A stretch of DNA of 64,000 bases from Variovorax flavidus (GTDB lineage Bacteria > Pseudomonadota > Gammaproteobacteria > Burkholderiales > Burkholderiaceae_C), in assembly GCF_030317145.1 (NCBI RefSeq), contig NZ_JASZYE010000001.1, positions 434,001 to 498,000 on the forward strand. Direction: 5' to 3'. The notes beneath the pieces are model-generated. The model saw only the letters and a program-made list of their open reading frames with translations. It did not search any database and was not told where the DNA came from. Both the position numbers and the translations under genes were made by a program. Each line of letters begins with the position of its first letter. Position 1 is the stretch's first letter. Shown piece by piece: positions 8,633 through 16,780 of the stretch.

Positions 8633-9135
8633 GCCGGTGCGGACTCGGGCAGCGCGCTGCCGGCCTTGGGTCCGGGCGTCTGGTCGAAGGCCTCGCTGGG
8701 GTTGAAGCGCACGGCTACCAGCTCGGAAAGCCGGAACGACAAGATCGTCCGCACGAAGGGCACGTCGCACCCGACGAGCCCCAGTTCGTATTCCATCGAC
8801 GCCAGGTAGCGGCGCAGGACCGGCAGATCCCCTTCGCCGGCTGCGCGGAGTTCCGCCCGTTGCGCCTTCACCTGCACGGTGCGGTGGCTCAGCGGCTCGC
8901 TGAACACCACGGCCAGGTGGCCGGTCGCGGCGATGTCCTGGAGCAGCTGGCGCGCCTGGCCGCGTGCGAGGAAGACGGTGACCTCCGTGCCGTCCGGCGT
9001 GATGCTCGCGGCCATCGCTCGCATCAGGCTGGGCCTCAGCGCGGCATTGCGCGACGAGACGATGGTCGACACGCCTTTGTCGATCATGGCGACGTGCTCG
9101 GGTTTCAACAGCGGGCGGAGTGGGACCTCGGGCAT
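8629..9135 (-). CDS. Small pyridoxamine 5'-phosphate oxidase-like protein
   Basis: 168 residues with a split-barrel FMN-binding layout: KGVSTIVSSRNAALRPSLMRAM near the N-terminus, TVFLARGQARQLLQDI and HLAVVFSEPLSHRTVQVKA in the middle, and SFRLSELVAVRFNPSEAFDQTPG at the end. The family binds flavin or heme-type cofactors, and many members are not true PNP oxidases. It overlaps the following PNPOx-GAF gene by 4 bases, so the pair probably works together, perhaps as a flavoprotein and its sensor. No Tat or Sec signal is present. Confidence 0.8.
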   Translation of the reverse strand: MPEVPLRPLLKPEHVAMIDKGVSTIVSSRNAALRPSLMRAMAASITPDGTEVTVFLARGQARQLLQDIAATGHLAVVFSEPLSHRTVQVKAQRAELRAAGEGDLPVLRRYLASMEYELGLVGCDVPFVRTILSFRLSELVAVRFNPSEAFDQTPGPKAGSALPESAPA

Positions 9136-9225
9136 GGGGCAAAAGCCGGGCGTGAGAGACCGGCATTGTGATTCAAAGCCCTCGGCGACGCACGGTTCAG
9201 CTGTCGCGGCGCAGCCCGCTGGGCG

Positions 9226-10200
9226 TCAGGCGAACTGCCGGAACTCCTGCGCCGCCGGTGCCGTCATCCGCAGATGCCGCGTGGCCCCCGCCGTGCGCAT
9301 CACGGCCGACAGCAGCGAGCGGAACCAGATGTGCCCCGGCGCCTGCTGGTTTCGCCCATGCCAGAGCTGGTAGAAGCGCATCGGCGGAAAGTCGATCGGC
9401 GACTGCACCACGGCCAGCGGGAGCATCGTCGCGAAGTGCTGCGCGAAATGCCGGCTGGTCGTGAAGATCAGGTCGGTGCCCGGCAGCAGGTGCGGCGCCA
9501 TCGAGAAGTAGGGAACGGTCACCGTCGGGGTGCGCGCGAGGCGCTGGGCGGCCAGATGGGTTTCGACCACGCCGCGCTGCAGCGTGCTGTAGAGCTGAGG
9601 GACGACGTGGTTGCCTTGCAGGTAGTCGTTGACCATCAGGCCGTTGGCGCCCGGATGGTCGCGGTCGACCAGGCAGACGACCTCGTCCTCCAGCAGCAGG
9701 GTGGTGCGCAGGTGCTCGGGGGGCTGCGGCCAGTTGCCGATCACCACGTCGAGTTCGCCCTCGGCGAGGGCGGCATCGAAGTCGTAGTCCGGGCCCAGCG
9801 CCTGCATCAGCATCCGGGCCCCGGGGGCTGTCGTGCGCATGTACTGGACGACGGCGGCCATGAGCGGCGGAGCGAGGTAGTCGGGCGTGCCGATGCGGAA
9901 CGTCTGCCGTGTGGTCGCCGGGTCGAAGACGTCGCCCGGCGACAGCAGGCCGTCGATCTCGCCGAGCACGGTGCGCACCGACGCTTCCAGCTGCAGCGCG
10001 CGCTCTGTCGGCACCATGCGCTGCTTGTCCTTGATGAGCAGCGGGTCGTCGAAGATGTCCCGAAGCCGCTTGAGCGCGGTGCTGACTGCGGGCTGCGACT
10101 GGTTCAGCCGCGTGGCCGCCCGCGAGACGCTGCGCTCGCTCATCAGCGTGCTGAACACGCGCAGCAAATAGGTGTCGAATGGGTCGTTGGAGCGTGACAT
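9226..10200 (-). CDS. LysR family transcriptional regulator
   Basis: 324 residues. The N-terminal winged helix-turn-helix (LLRVFSTLMSERSVSRAATRLNQSQPAVSTALKRLRDIF) is typical of LysR, followed by a periplasmic-binding-like effector domain. Start 10200 gives MSRSNDPFDTY, the usual short lead; the frame is open another 12 codons. It is transcribed away from the Bug receptor at 10358 across a 157-base gap, the classic arrangement for control of the divergent gene. The ligand is unknown, possibly the substrate of the Bug protein. Confidence 0.92.
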   Translation of the reverse strand: MSRSNDPFDTYLLRVFSTLMSERSVSRAATRLNQSQPAVSTALKRLRDIFDDPLLIKDKQRMVPTERALQLEASVRTVLGEIDGLLSPGDVFDPATTRQTFRIGTPDYLAPPLMAAVVQYMRTTAPGARMLMQALGPDYDFDAALAEGELDVVIGNWPQPPEHLRTTLLLEDEVVCLVDRDHPGANGLMVNDYLQGNHVVPQLYSTLQRGVVETHLAAQRLARTPTVTVPYFSMAPHLLPGTDLIFTTSRHFAQHFATMLPLAVVQSPIDFPPMRFYQLWHGRNQQAPGHIWFRSLLSAVMRTAGATRHLRMTAPAAQEFRQFA

Positions 10201-10357
10201 GGGCGGTCGCTGCACAGCTTTGGTGCCTCGGCGCACCGGCGACAGTCGCCGGCGGGCTCCGGGGCAGAGCTTTGCTATGCCGCTGATTGCGGACTAGCGA
10301 TTGGCGTGCCATGTTGTCGTTCCTAGAGTTCGGGCATCCCTTTTGCTGCAGGACACC
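10201..10357. promoter_or_regulatory. Divergent promoter region between LysR and the Bug receptor
   Basis: 157 bases separate the two divergent starts. ATTGC-N6-GCGAT at about 10285-10300 is an imperfect dyad of the T-N11-A kind bound by LysR proteins. This assignment is tentative; no clear -35/-10 pair was found. Confidence 0.35.
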
Positions 10358-11338
10358 ATGACCACCACCACACACCCCACGCGCCGCGGCGCGCTCCAGT
10401 TGCTGGCTGCCGGCGCCGCCTCGCTCGCGTTGCCGGCGTTTGCCCAGTGGCCGGACAAGCCGATCAAGATCATCGTGACCTTTCCGGCAGGCGGGTCCAG
10501 CGACATCCTCGCCCGCGTGATGGGAGAGCAGCTGACCAGGAAGCTCGGCCAGGCGGTCGTGGTCGACAACAAGCCGGGCGCCGGCGGCACCATCGGCGGC
10601 GCACTGGTCGCCGCGGCCCCGCCGGATGGCTACACCTTCATGCTGTCCAACACCACGCCGATCGCGCTCGGGCCGTTCACGCTGGAGAAGCAGCCTTATG
10701 ACCCGGTGAGCGCCTTCACGCACATTGCGTCTCTCGGGTCGGCGCCGCTGGTGATCATGGCGAGCAAGCCCTCGGGCATCACCACCTATGCCGAACTGGA
10801 TGCGCGGGCCCGCAAGGAAGGGCGGCTGGACTTCGGTTCGGGCGGCCCCGGGTCGATCGGCCACATCCACGGTGAGCTGATCCGCAAGGTCACCGGGGCG
10901 AACCTGGTGCACGTGCCGTACCGTGGCGGCGCGCCGATGACGACTGATCTGATCGCCAACGTGATCCCCGTCGGCATCGACGTCATCACGGCCTACGTGC
11001 CCTTCTTCAAGAGCGGCCAGCTCGTGCCGCTCGCCGTGACGGGCGCCGCGCGCTCGCCGCTGATGCCGGAGGTGCCGACCATCGTCGAAGTGGGCCAGCC
11101 CAAGCTGGTGCTGGAGAACTTCTTCGGCCTCAGCGGCCCGGCCAAGCTGCCGGCGGACATGGTGGCGAAGCTCAATACCGCGTGCAACGAGGTGCTCGTC
11201 ATGCCCGAGGTGCAGAAGAAGCTGATCGAGCTGGGCATCGTCGCCAAGCCGGAAAGCACGGCGCGATTCGAGAGCATCGTCAAGGAGCAGGTGGGCGTAC
11301 TGGCCCCCACGGTGAAGGGCGCCGGCATCAAGCTCTGA
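10358..11338 (+). CDS. Bug family (TctC-like) periplasmic solute-binding protein
   Basis: 326 residues. A twin-arginine-like signal (TRRGALQLLAAGAASLALPAFA) is followed by WPDKPIKIIVTFPAGGSSDILAR and the conserved PGAGGTIGG and PPDGYTFML stretches of Bug receptors. The family binds carboxylates or other small polar compounds in the periplasm. No TctA/TctB membrane partner is in the window, so this is an orphan receptor, as is common in Burkholderiales. It is probably controlled by the divergent LysR gene. The ATG at 10358 was preferred because the signal peptide begins there. Confidence 0.92.
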   Translation: MTTTTHPTRRGALQLLAAGAASLALPAFAQWPDKPIKIIVTFPAGGSSDILARVMGEQLTRKLGQAVVVDNKPGAGGTIGGALVAAAPPDGYTFMLSNTTPIALGPFTLEKQPYDPVSAFTHIASLGSAPLVIMASKPSGITTYAELDARARKEGRLDFGSGGPGSIGHIHGELIRKVTGANLVHVPYRGGAPMTTDLIANVIPVGIDVITAYVPFFKSGQLVPLAVTGAARSPLMPEVPTIVEVGQPKLVLENFFGLSGPAKLPADMVAKLNTACNEVLVMPEVQKKLIELGIVAKPESTARFESIVKEQVGVLAPTVKGAGIKL

Positions 11339-11414
11339 GCGCTGCCGGCGGGTGCTTGCGCGGCGAAGGGCGCGGGCAGATGATTGCCCGTTTCGCCGAA
11401 CGCAGGAGGTTTCG

Positions 11415-12158
11415 ATGCCGCAACATCCATCCCTCGATCGCACCCGCCGCAGCCTGCTCATGGCGGGTGGTGCATGGGCCGTCTTCGCGTCGCTGAAGCC
11501 GGATCGGGCGCTGGCACAGGGTGCTGGCGCTACGCGCATCGGCGTCATCGGCGCGGGCCGCATCGGCGGGACGATCGGCGGGCTGTGGGTCAAGGCGGGC
11601 CATCCGGTGATGTTCTCGTCGCGCCACCCTGAAGAACTCAAGGACCTGGTCTCGGGACTCGGTCCGCTCGCCAGCGCCGGCACGGTGGCGCAGGCCATCG
11701 CTTTCGGCGACGCGCTTTTCATCGCCGTGCCCTATGGTGCGCTGCCGCAGATCGGCAAGGACTACGGTGGTGCGCTCAAGGGCAAGGTTCTGCTGGATGC
11801 GTGCAACGCCGTGGCCTCGCGCGACGGCAGCGTGGCCGATGAGGTGGAGCAGGAAGGCATCGGCGTCGTTTCGCAGAAATACCTGGCCGGCGCGCGGCTG
11901 GTGCGGGCGTTCAACACCATGTCGTACACGATCTTCGCGCGCGAGGCCAACCGGCCCGAGCCGAGGCTGGCGATCCCCATCGCCGGCGACGATCCGGAAG
12001 CCGTCAAGGTGGCGGCAGGCCTCGTGCGCGATGCAGGTTTCGATCCCGTGGTGGTCGGCAAGCTGGCCGACGCACGGCGGTTCCAGCGCGGCGGGCCGGG
12101 CTACGGCCAGTCGGTGAGCGCAGCGGAGCTCAGGCAGAAGCTGTCGCTCGCGCCATGA
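11415..12158 (+). CDS. NADP oxidoreductase, coenzyme-F420-dependent-like, with Tat-type signal
   Basis: 247 residues. After a twin-arginine leader (RTRRSLLMAGGAW, cleavage around ALAQ) comes IGVIGAGRIGGTIGGLWVKAGH, a Rossmann fold with GxGxxG, followed by VMFSSRHPEEL and ALFIAVPYGALPQIG. This matches the F420-dependent NADP reductase / NAD-binding_2-like family. An exported Rossmann enzyme is unusual but recurrent in this family. AGGAGG lies 5 bases upstream of the ATG. It overlaps the transporter gene by ATGA and lies 76 bases after the Bug receptor. Confidence 0.8.
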   Translation: MPQHPSLDRTRRSLLMAGGAWAVFASLKPDRALAQGAGATRIGVIGAGRIGGTIGGLWVKAGHPVMFSSRHPEELKDLVSGLGPLASAGTVAQAIAFGDALFIAVPYGALPQIGKDYGGALKGKVLLDACNAVASRDGSVADEVEQEGIGVVSQKYLAGARLVRAFNTMSYTIFAREANRPEPRLAIPIAGDDPEAVKVAAGLVRDAGFDPVVVGKLADARRFQRGGPGYGQSVSAAELRQKLSLAP

Positions 12159-13444
12159 CGGCGGCGCAGCGCTGGCTGCGGCGGGCAGTTCCCGCTACGC
12201 CGCAGGAACTGGCGGCGGCGCTCTGGTCCTTCGGTTATTTCTTCGCGCTCCTGGCGGGCTACTACGTGCTTCGACCGCTCCGCGATCAGATGGGCATCGC
12301 GGGCGGCACGCGGGCGCTGCCGTGGCTCTTCACGGCGACCTTCGTGACATTGCTGGTGGCGCAGCCCCTTTACGGCGTGCTCGTGGCGCGGCTGCCGCGC
12401 GCCAGGTTCATCCCTATCGTCTATCACTTCTTCGTCGTCAACCTCGCGGTGTTCTGGGTACTGCTGGCGCTCGGCATCGAGCCGGTGATCGTGGCGCGCG
12501 TCTTCTTCGTCTGGGTCAGCGTTTTCAACCTGTTCGCGGTGGCAGTGTTCTGGTCCTTCATGGCCGACCTCTTCACGAGCGAGCAGGGCAAGCGGCTGTT
12601 CGGCTTCATCGGTGCGGGCGGGACGGCAGGTGCGCTGCTGGGGCCCGCCATCACCATCGCGCTTTCTGTACCGCTGGGGCCGCACAACCTGCTGATCGCG
12701 GCCATCGTGTTCCTGGAGATTGCGGTGTTCTGCGTCCATCGGCTCGAACGCAGCGCCGGCGTGAGTCCGGGGCACCGGCGGGACGAATCGCGCGTGGGCG
12801 GCAGTGCCTTTGCCGGCTTGTGGGGGGTGCTGCGCTCGCCGTACCTGCTCGGCGTGGCCGCGTGGGTGAGCCTGCTGTCCTTCGGCGCGACGATGCTCTA
12901 CTTCGCGCAGGCGAACGTGGTCTCGGCCACCGTGCAAGGCGCCGGCGCGCAAACGCGGATCTTCGCAAGCATCGATCTGGCAGTGGGGCTGCTCACGCTC
13001 GCGACGCAGGTGTTTGCCACGGGCCGTTTCCTGCAGCGTTTCGGCACCGGCGTGGCGGCGGGTGCGCTGCCTGCGGTCTATGTCGTCGGCTTTCTCGCGC
13101 TGGCCGTGGCGCCGACCCTGGCGGTGATCGTCGTGTTCCAGGTCGTCCAGCGGTGGATGAACTTCGCGATCGCCAATCCGGCGCGGCAGGTGTTTTTCAC
13201 GGTGGTCGGGCGCGAGGAGAAATACAAGGCCAAGAACCTGATCGATGTCGTGGTCTACCGGGGCTCCGACGCGCTCTATGGCTGGGTGTACGACGTGCTG
13301 CACGCCGTAGGACTCAAGCTCGGCGCGATCGCGCTGTGTGCGGTGCCGGTGGTGTTTGCGTGGCTCATCCTGTCGGCGGCGTTGGGGCGCATGCAGGAGC
13401 GACGTGCCGGCGGCCCCGATTCGAGCCGCGAGGCCCGAAGGTGA
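12155..13444 (+). CDS. 12-TM transporter, MFS / NTP-NDP-exchange-like
   Basis: 429 residues, about 12 hydrophobic helices. The start LWSFGYFFALLAGYYVLRPLRDQMG and the middle SFMADLFTSEQGKRLFGFIGAGGTAGALLGPAI are typical of a bacterial group related to the ATP/ADP (Tlc) carriers within the major facilitator superfamily. Free-living proteobacteria carry such proteins with unknown substrates, so nucleotide exchange should not be assumed. It is translationally coupled to the oxidoreductase upstream and ends 1 base before the convergent sixA gene. Confidence 0.8.
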   Translation: MTAAQRWLRRAVPATPQELAAALWSFGYFFALLAGYYVLRPLRDQMGIAGGTRALPWLFTATFVTLLVAQPLYGVLVARLPRARFIPIVYHFFVVNLAVFWVLLALGIEPVIVARVFFVWVSVFNLFAVAVFWSFMADLFTSEQGKRLFGFIGAGGTAGALLGPAITIALSVPLGPHNLLIAAIVFLEIAVFCVHRLERSAGVSPGHRRDESRVGGSAFAGLWGVLRSPYLLGVAAWVSLLSFGATMLYFAQANVVSATVQGAGAQTRIFASIDLAVGLLTLATQVFATGRFLQRFGTGVAAGALPAVYVVGFLALAVAPTLAVIVVFQVVQRWMNFAIANPARQVFFTVVGREEKYKAKNLIDVVVYRGSDALYGWVYDVLHAVGLKLGAIALCAVPVVFAWLILSAALGRMQERRAGGPDSSREARR

Positions 13445-13445
13445 G

Positions 13446-13931
13446 CTACTTCTTCGGCGTGTCCAGCCTCGCCTCGGCAGGAGCAAGCTTGCCGACGGCT
13501 GACCATGCGCTGGCGTCGAAGCGGAACTCGGCAATGGCGCAGGTGGGCATGTCGACGATCTCGCTCGACAGCCGGTTGGCGAGGTCGGTGAATTCAGGGT
13601 TGTGGCCGAAGAGCATCACGCAGTCCAGCGTGTCTTCCAGTGCGCCAATGACCGCCAGGAGGGAGACGGGATTGCTGGCGTAGAGCCGGTCATCGACAAC
13701 GATGTCCTTGCGCCGGCAGCCGATCTCGTCTGCGATGAGTTGGGCCGTCGTCAGTGCGCGCAGCGCCGGGCTCGAGATGAGCAGATCGGGCTTCACCCCA
13801 CGCTTGCCGAGGCGCCTGCCCATCGTGGGGGCATCGTGGCGGCCGCGGTCGTCCAGTGGCCGCTCGCGGTCGGGCAAGGACGGATCGTCTCGGCTCGATT
13901 TGGCATGCCGTACCAGGAAGAGTGTTTTCAC
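13446..13931 (-). CDS. sixA: SixA-type phosphohistidine phosphatase
   Basis: 161 residues. The histidine phosphatase signature LFLVRHAKSS lies at the N-terminus (catalytic His in RHA), with DLLISSPALRALTTAQL and the second histidine in LFGHNPEFTDLANRL. Size and motifs match SixA, which removes phosphate from phosphohistidine on HPt or PTS proteins. The GTG at 13931 was chosen because it puts the RHG motif about 7 residues from the N-terminus as in SixA. The longer open frame is Arg-rich and unlike the family. Confidence 0.88.
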   Translation of the reverse strand: MKTLFLVRHAKSSRDDPSLPDRERPLDDRGRHDAPTMGRRLGKRGVKPDLLISSPALRALTTAQLIADEIGCRRKDIVVDDRLYASNPVSLLAVIGALEDTLDCVMLFGHNPEFTDLANRLSSEIVDMPTCAIAEFRFDASAWSAVGKLAPAEARLDTPKK

Positions 13932-14065
13932 GATCGGCTTTCGTTTCCGGTGAACTCTACGCCTCCTCGCGCGGAGGCTGACTGTCGTATCCACGTCTTC
14001 AGTAGGCAGGCTGACACTGCCAGGCGCCGCAGCCATACTAGGTGCTCCAAGAATGGAGGTAGCGT

Positions 14066-14377
14066 ATGGCCCAGCACGCGATTACTGCTGTTCACTACAA
14101 CGGCGACAAGATTGATCTCGTGGCCATTCACACGGTCGTCGAAAAGGAGTTCGGATCGTCGGAGTTGGCTCTTGGCACGGTACAACGGATCGGTATCGCG
14201 GAATGCGCCAGCCTCCTGGCCGCAGGCGAGGAGGTCTGCCTGGCGCGGCGCACCGAAAGCCACACCTGGGAAATCATCTGCGACGTCGAACTCTTGCCGG
14301 GCGGAAACGGCATCACCGGCGTCGACATCCTCGATCGACCCAACGATGCCTTGAAGAACCTTCCATCCTGGGACTAG
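14066..14377 (+). CDS. Hypothetical protein, 103 aa
   Basis: No family recognised. A strong GGAGG lies 6 bases before the ATG. The product is soluble and acidic, with no signal or membrane segment. It has strand-rich segments (AITAVHYNGDKIDLVAIHTVV, HTWEIICDVELLPGGNGITGVDI). It starts after the short gap behind sixA, points away from it, and ends 9 bases before the convergent GAF gene. Similar small proteins with a DUF3892-like layout exist, but the link is weak. Confidence 0.7.
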   Translation: MAQHAITAVHYNGDKIDLVAIHTVVEKEFGSSELALGTVQRIGIAECASLLAAGEEVCLARRTESHTWEIICDVELLPGGNGITGVDILDRPNDALKNLPSWD

Positions 14378-14386
14378 CGACTGCGA

Positions 14387-14851
14387 CTAGCCGTGCGGGT
14401 CGACGGCAAAGGACGCAACGATCGGCGCTACCGCTTCCAGGAGTTCGAAATCGCGGTCCGGAAGCGAAGCCGGCGCGAAATCGAAGTGGCACAGGACCCC
14501 CCACAAATGACCGCTCGGCGCGACGAGCGCGGTGCCGTGGTAGGAGAACAGGATCCCGTCGTAGGCGTGTCCTGCGAGTCTCGGGTCCTTGGACGAGTCG
14601 TCCGTCCGGAAGGGCGTGCCCGGCTGGATCCATTGCGCGAGGCTCTTGTTCAGCGGCATCGCCGAGAGGAACGGTGGGCGCCGCTTTCCCAGCGCGTCAT
14701 GGAGGTACACGTTCTTCAGGATGAGTCCCGCGTATCGGTAGACCGCGGTGTAGCGGTGGGGCACCGGCTCGTTCAGGAATGCGAGGCCTCCCGCAAGACC
14801 CTCTGTCTTCAGGATCTCGGAGAACGTGTTCAGGACCTGGGCCGAGGCCAT
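14387..14851 (-). CDS. Stand-alone GAF domain protein
   Basis: 154 residues forming essentially one GAF domain: RYTAVYRYAGLILKNVYLHDALGK, a mid strand with ILFSYHGTALVAPSGHLWGVLCHFDF, and the final helix DRDFELLEAVAPIVASFAVDP. GAF domains bind small ligands such as cyclic nucleotides or heme. No output domain is attached, so it may act with a partner or be free-standing. It lies 14 bases downstream of the CaiB gene on the same strand and could be cotranscribed with it. Confidence 0.82.
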   Translation of the reverse strand: MASAQVLNTFSEILKTEGLAGGLAFLNEPVPHRYTAVYRYAGLILKNVYLHDALGKRRPPFLSAMPLNKSLAQWIQPGTPFRTDDSSKDPRLAGHAYDGILFSYHGTALVAPSGHLWGVLCHFDFAPASLPDRDFELLEAVAPIVASFAVDPHG

Positions 14852-14865
14852 GCGAGATTATGTGT

Positions 14866-15756
14866 TCAGGTTTCGAGGGTGAGGAGCGGGACGTCCCGCT
14901 CGCGCGCCATCGCGTCGAGCTGGGCGCGCGTGCGGGTGCCGATCCAGCGTGCGATCGCCTCATGGGTTTCGGGAGCGGCCATGTCCGTCGATGCGGCTCC
15001 TGCCGCTTCGCACAGTCGGGCCGCGAAGTGAGGCTCTAGCGCGGCGACCGCCACGCGTCCGTCGGCGCAGGGATAGACGCGGTAGCCCGCATGAGCGCCC
15101 CCGACCGCCCCCGTTGGCGTCGTCAAGCCCCAGGTGCGCGGCAGCGCCAGCCAGTCGGCGGCGGCATTGAGTGCGACTTCGAGGTAGATGCCCGTTGCGT
15201 TTCCAGCGGTATGGCGCAGCGCCGCCGTCAATACCGCTTCGCTCGCGAGCAGCGCGCCGCCCATGTCCGCATACAGCGTGGGCGGCAACGCCGTGCCGGT
15301 GACGAGGCCGCTTTCGGCGAGATAGGTGAGGTCGTGGCCCGGCTCTTCGGCGCGTTCGCCGGGTGCACCGACGATCGCGACCTGCGACAGCTTCGGATGC
15401 CGCGCATGCAGCGCCTCCCAGCCCAGGCCCAGTTTGGCGAGCGCCGACGGCCTGAAGGAGGTCAGCAGCACATCGGTCTTCTCGAGCGCCTGATGCAGAT
15501 GCTGCTGCCCGGCCTCGGCCTTGAGGTCGGCGACCTCGACCTCCACGCCCTCGTGCAGCGCGGCGTAGGCGCCCCGGTTGTAGTGGCCCATCGGGTCGCC
15601 CGAAGGCGGCTCGAGCTTGGTGCATTTGGCCCCCAGCGTACGGCAGCGCATCAGCGCGGCGGGGCCGGGCAGATTGAGCGCCAGGCTCAGCACGCGGACG
15701 CCGGCCAGCGGCGCGAATGTGGCGTTGGGAGAAGTAGCGGAAGAGGGGGTCGGCAT
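14866..15756 (-). CDS. CaiB/BaiF-type CoA transferase (short form)
   Basis: 296 residues, type III CoA-transferase/racemase family: LAGVRVLSLALNLPGPAALMRCRTLGAKCTKLEPPSGDPM at the start, DVLLTSFRPSALAKLGLGWEAL, then GHDLTYLAESG with the family's catalytic aspartate region, and GGAHAGYRVYPCADGRVAVAALEPHF. It is about 100 residues shorter than typical full-length members, like short racemase-type homologues. AAGGAG precedes the ATG. It is divergent from the DECR-like reductase (106-base gap), which suggests a joint role in acyl-CoA metabolism. Confidence 0.88.
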   Translation of the reverse strand: MPTPSSATSPNATFAPLAGVRVLSLALNLPGPAALMRCRTLGAKCTKLEPPSGDPMGHYNRGAYAALHEGVEVEVADLKAEAGQQHLHQALEKTDVLLTSFRPSALAKLGLGWEALHARHPKLSQVAIVGAPGERAEEPGHDLTYLAESGLVTGTALPPTLYADMGGALLASEAVLTAALRHTAGNATGIYLEVALNAAADWLALPRTWGLTTPTGAVGGAHAGYRVYPCADGRVAVAALEPHFAARLCEAAGAASTDMAAPETHEAIARWIGTRTRAQLDAMARERDVPLLTLET

Positions 15757-15862
15757 GGGCGGCTCCTTGTCGGTGTCACCTCGGGAGCTTACCGGCTTGA
15801 GCCTTGCGCTCTACGATGCGGCTTGCAGAGCCTGTTCCACACCGAAGACAAAGGAGACCCTC

Positions 15863-16765
15863 ATGTTCCAAACCGATCTCATGGCCGGCCAGCGCATCCT
15901 CGTGACGGGCGGCGGCACCGGCCTCGGCCGCGCGATGTCCGAGCGCTTCCTGGGCCTGGGCGCCGACGTCGCGATCTGCGGCCGCCGGCAAAGCGTGTGC
16001 GAGGACACCGCCGCCGAGTGGCGCAAGCAGTTCCCTGGGCGGCGCATCGACACCTTCGGCGTCGACATCCGCAATGCGCAGGCGGTGGACGAAATGGTCG
16101 AAAGCCTCTGGCAGTCGGGTGGGCTGACGGGGCTCATCAACAACGCAGCGGGCAACTTCGTCTCGCCGACGGAGGCGCTGTCGCCGCGCGCCTTCGACGC
16201 CGTGGCCAACATCGTCTTCCACGGCAGCTTCTACGTCACGCAGGCGGTGGGCAAGCGCTGGGTGTCCGAGGCCAAGGAAGGCAAGTGGAAAGCGGGTGAC
16301 CCGTACCGCAGTGTGATGAGCATCATCGTGACCTGGGTCGACAACGGCAGTCCCTACGTGGTGCCGTCAGCCATGAGCAAGGCGGGCATCGAGGTGATGA
16401 CGAAGTCGCTCGCGGTCGAGTGGGCGCGCTATGGCATCCGTCTCAACGCGGTCGGCCCCGGCGAGATTCCGACCGAAGGCATGAGCAAGCGCCTGAACCC
16501 CGGCGAGGAACCTGGCGCGCGCAGCAAGGCGACCAACCCGATGGCGCGCACCGGCATGATGAGCGAGCTGCAGAACCTGGCCGCCTTCCTGATGGCGCGC
16601 GGCCAGTGCGACTGGCTCACGGGCCAGAGCATCATGATGGACGGCGGCAGCGCGCTCGCGACCGGCGGCAACTTCTACGAGCTGCGGCAGTGGAGCGACG
16701 CGGACTGGCTGGCGGCGCGAGAACGCATCGAGGCGCAGAACCAGAAGGACAAGGCGCAGCGCTAG
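15863..16765 (+). CDS. Short-chain dehydrogenase of 2,4-dienoyl-CoA reductase type
   Basis: 300 residues. The nucleotide site GGGTGLG is at 16-22, LINNAAGNFVSPTE at 91-104 and VVPSAMSKAGIE at 166-177, which follow mammalian DECR1 closely. In DECR1, Tyr199, Ser210 and Lys214 act; here the matching residues are Trp158, Ser169 and Lys173, so the Tyr position has changed. It likely reduces or dehydrogenates an acyl-CoA thioester, but the exact reaction is open. AAGGAGA sits 6-7 bases upstream of the ATG at 15863. Confidence 0.88.
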   Translation: MFQTDLMAGQRILVTGGGTGLGRAMSERFLGLGADVAICGRRQSVCEDTAAEWRKQFPGRRIDTFGVDIRNAQAVDEMVESLWQSGGLTGLINNAAGNFVSPTEALSPRAFDAVANIVFHGSFYVTQAVGKRWVSEAKEGKWKAGDPYRSVMSIIVTWVDNGSPYVVPSAMSKAGIEVMTKSLAVEWARYGIRLNAVGPGEIPTEGMSKRLNPGEEPGARSKATNPMARTGMMSELQNLAAFLMARGQCDWLTGQSIMMDGGSALATGGNFYELRQWSDADWLAARERIEAQNQKDKAQR

Positions 16766-16780
16766 CGCCTCGCGAGGGCC

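Noticed and set aside
12155..13444. A true ATP/ADP translocase of the Rickettsia/Chlamydia type
   Set aside because: Only distant similarity; free-living proteobacteria have this group with unknown substrates.
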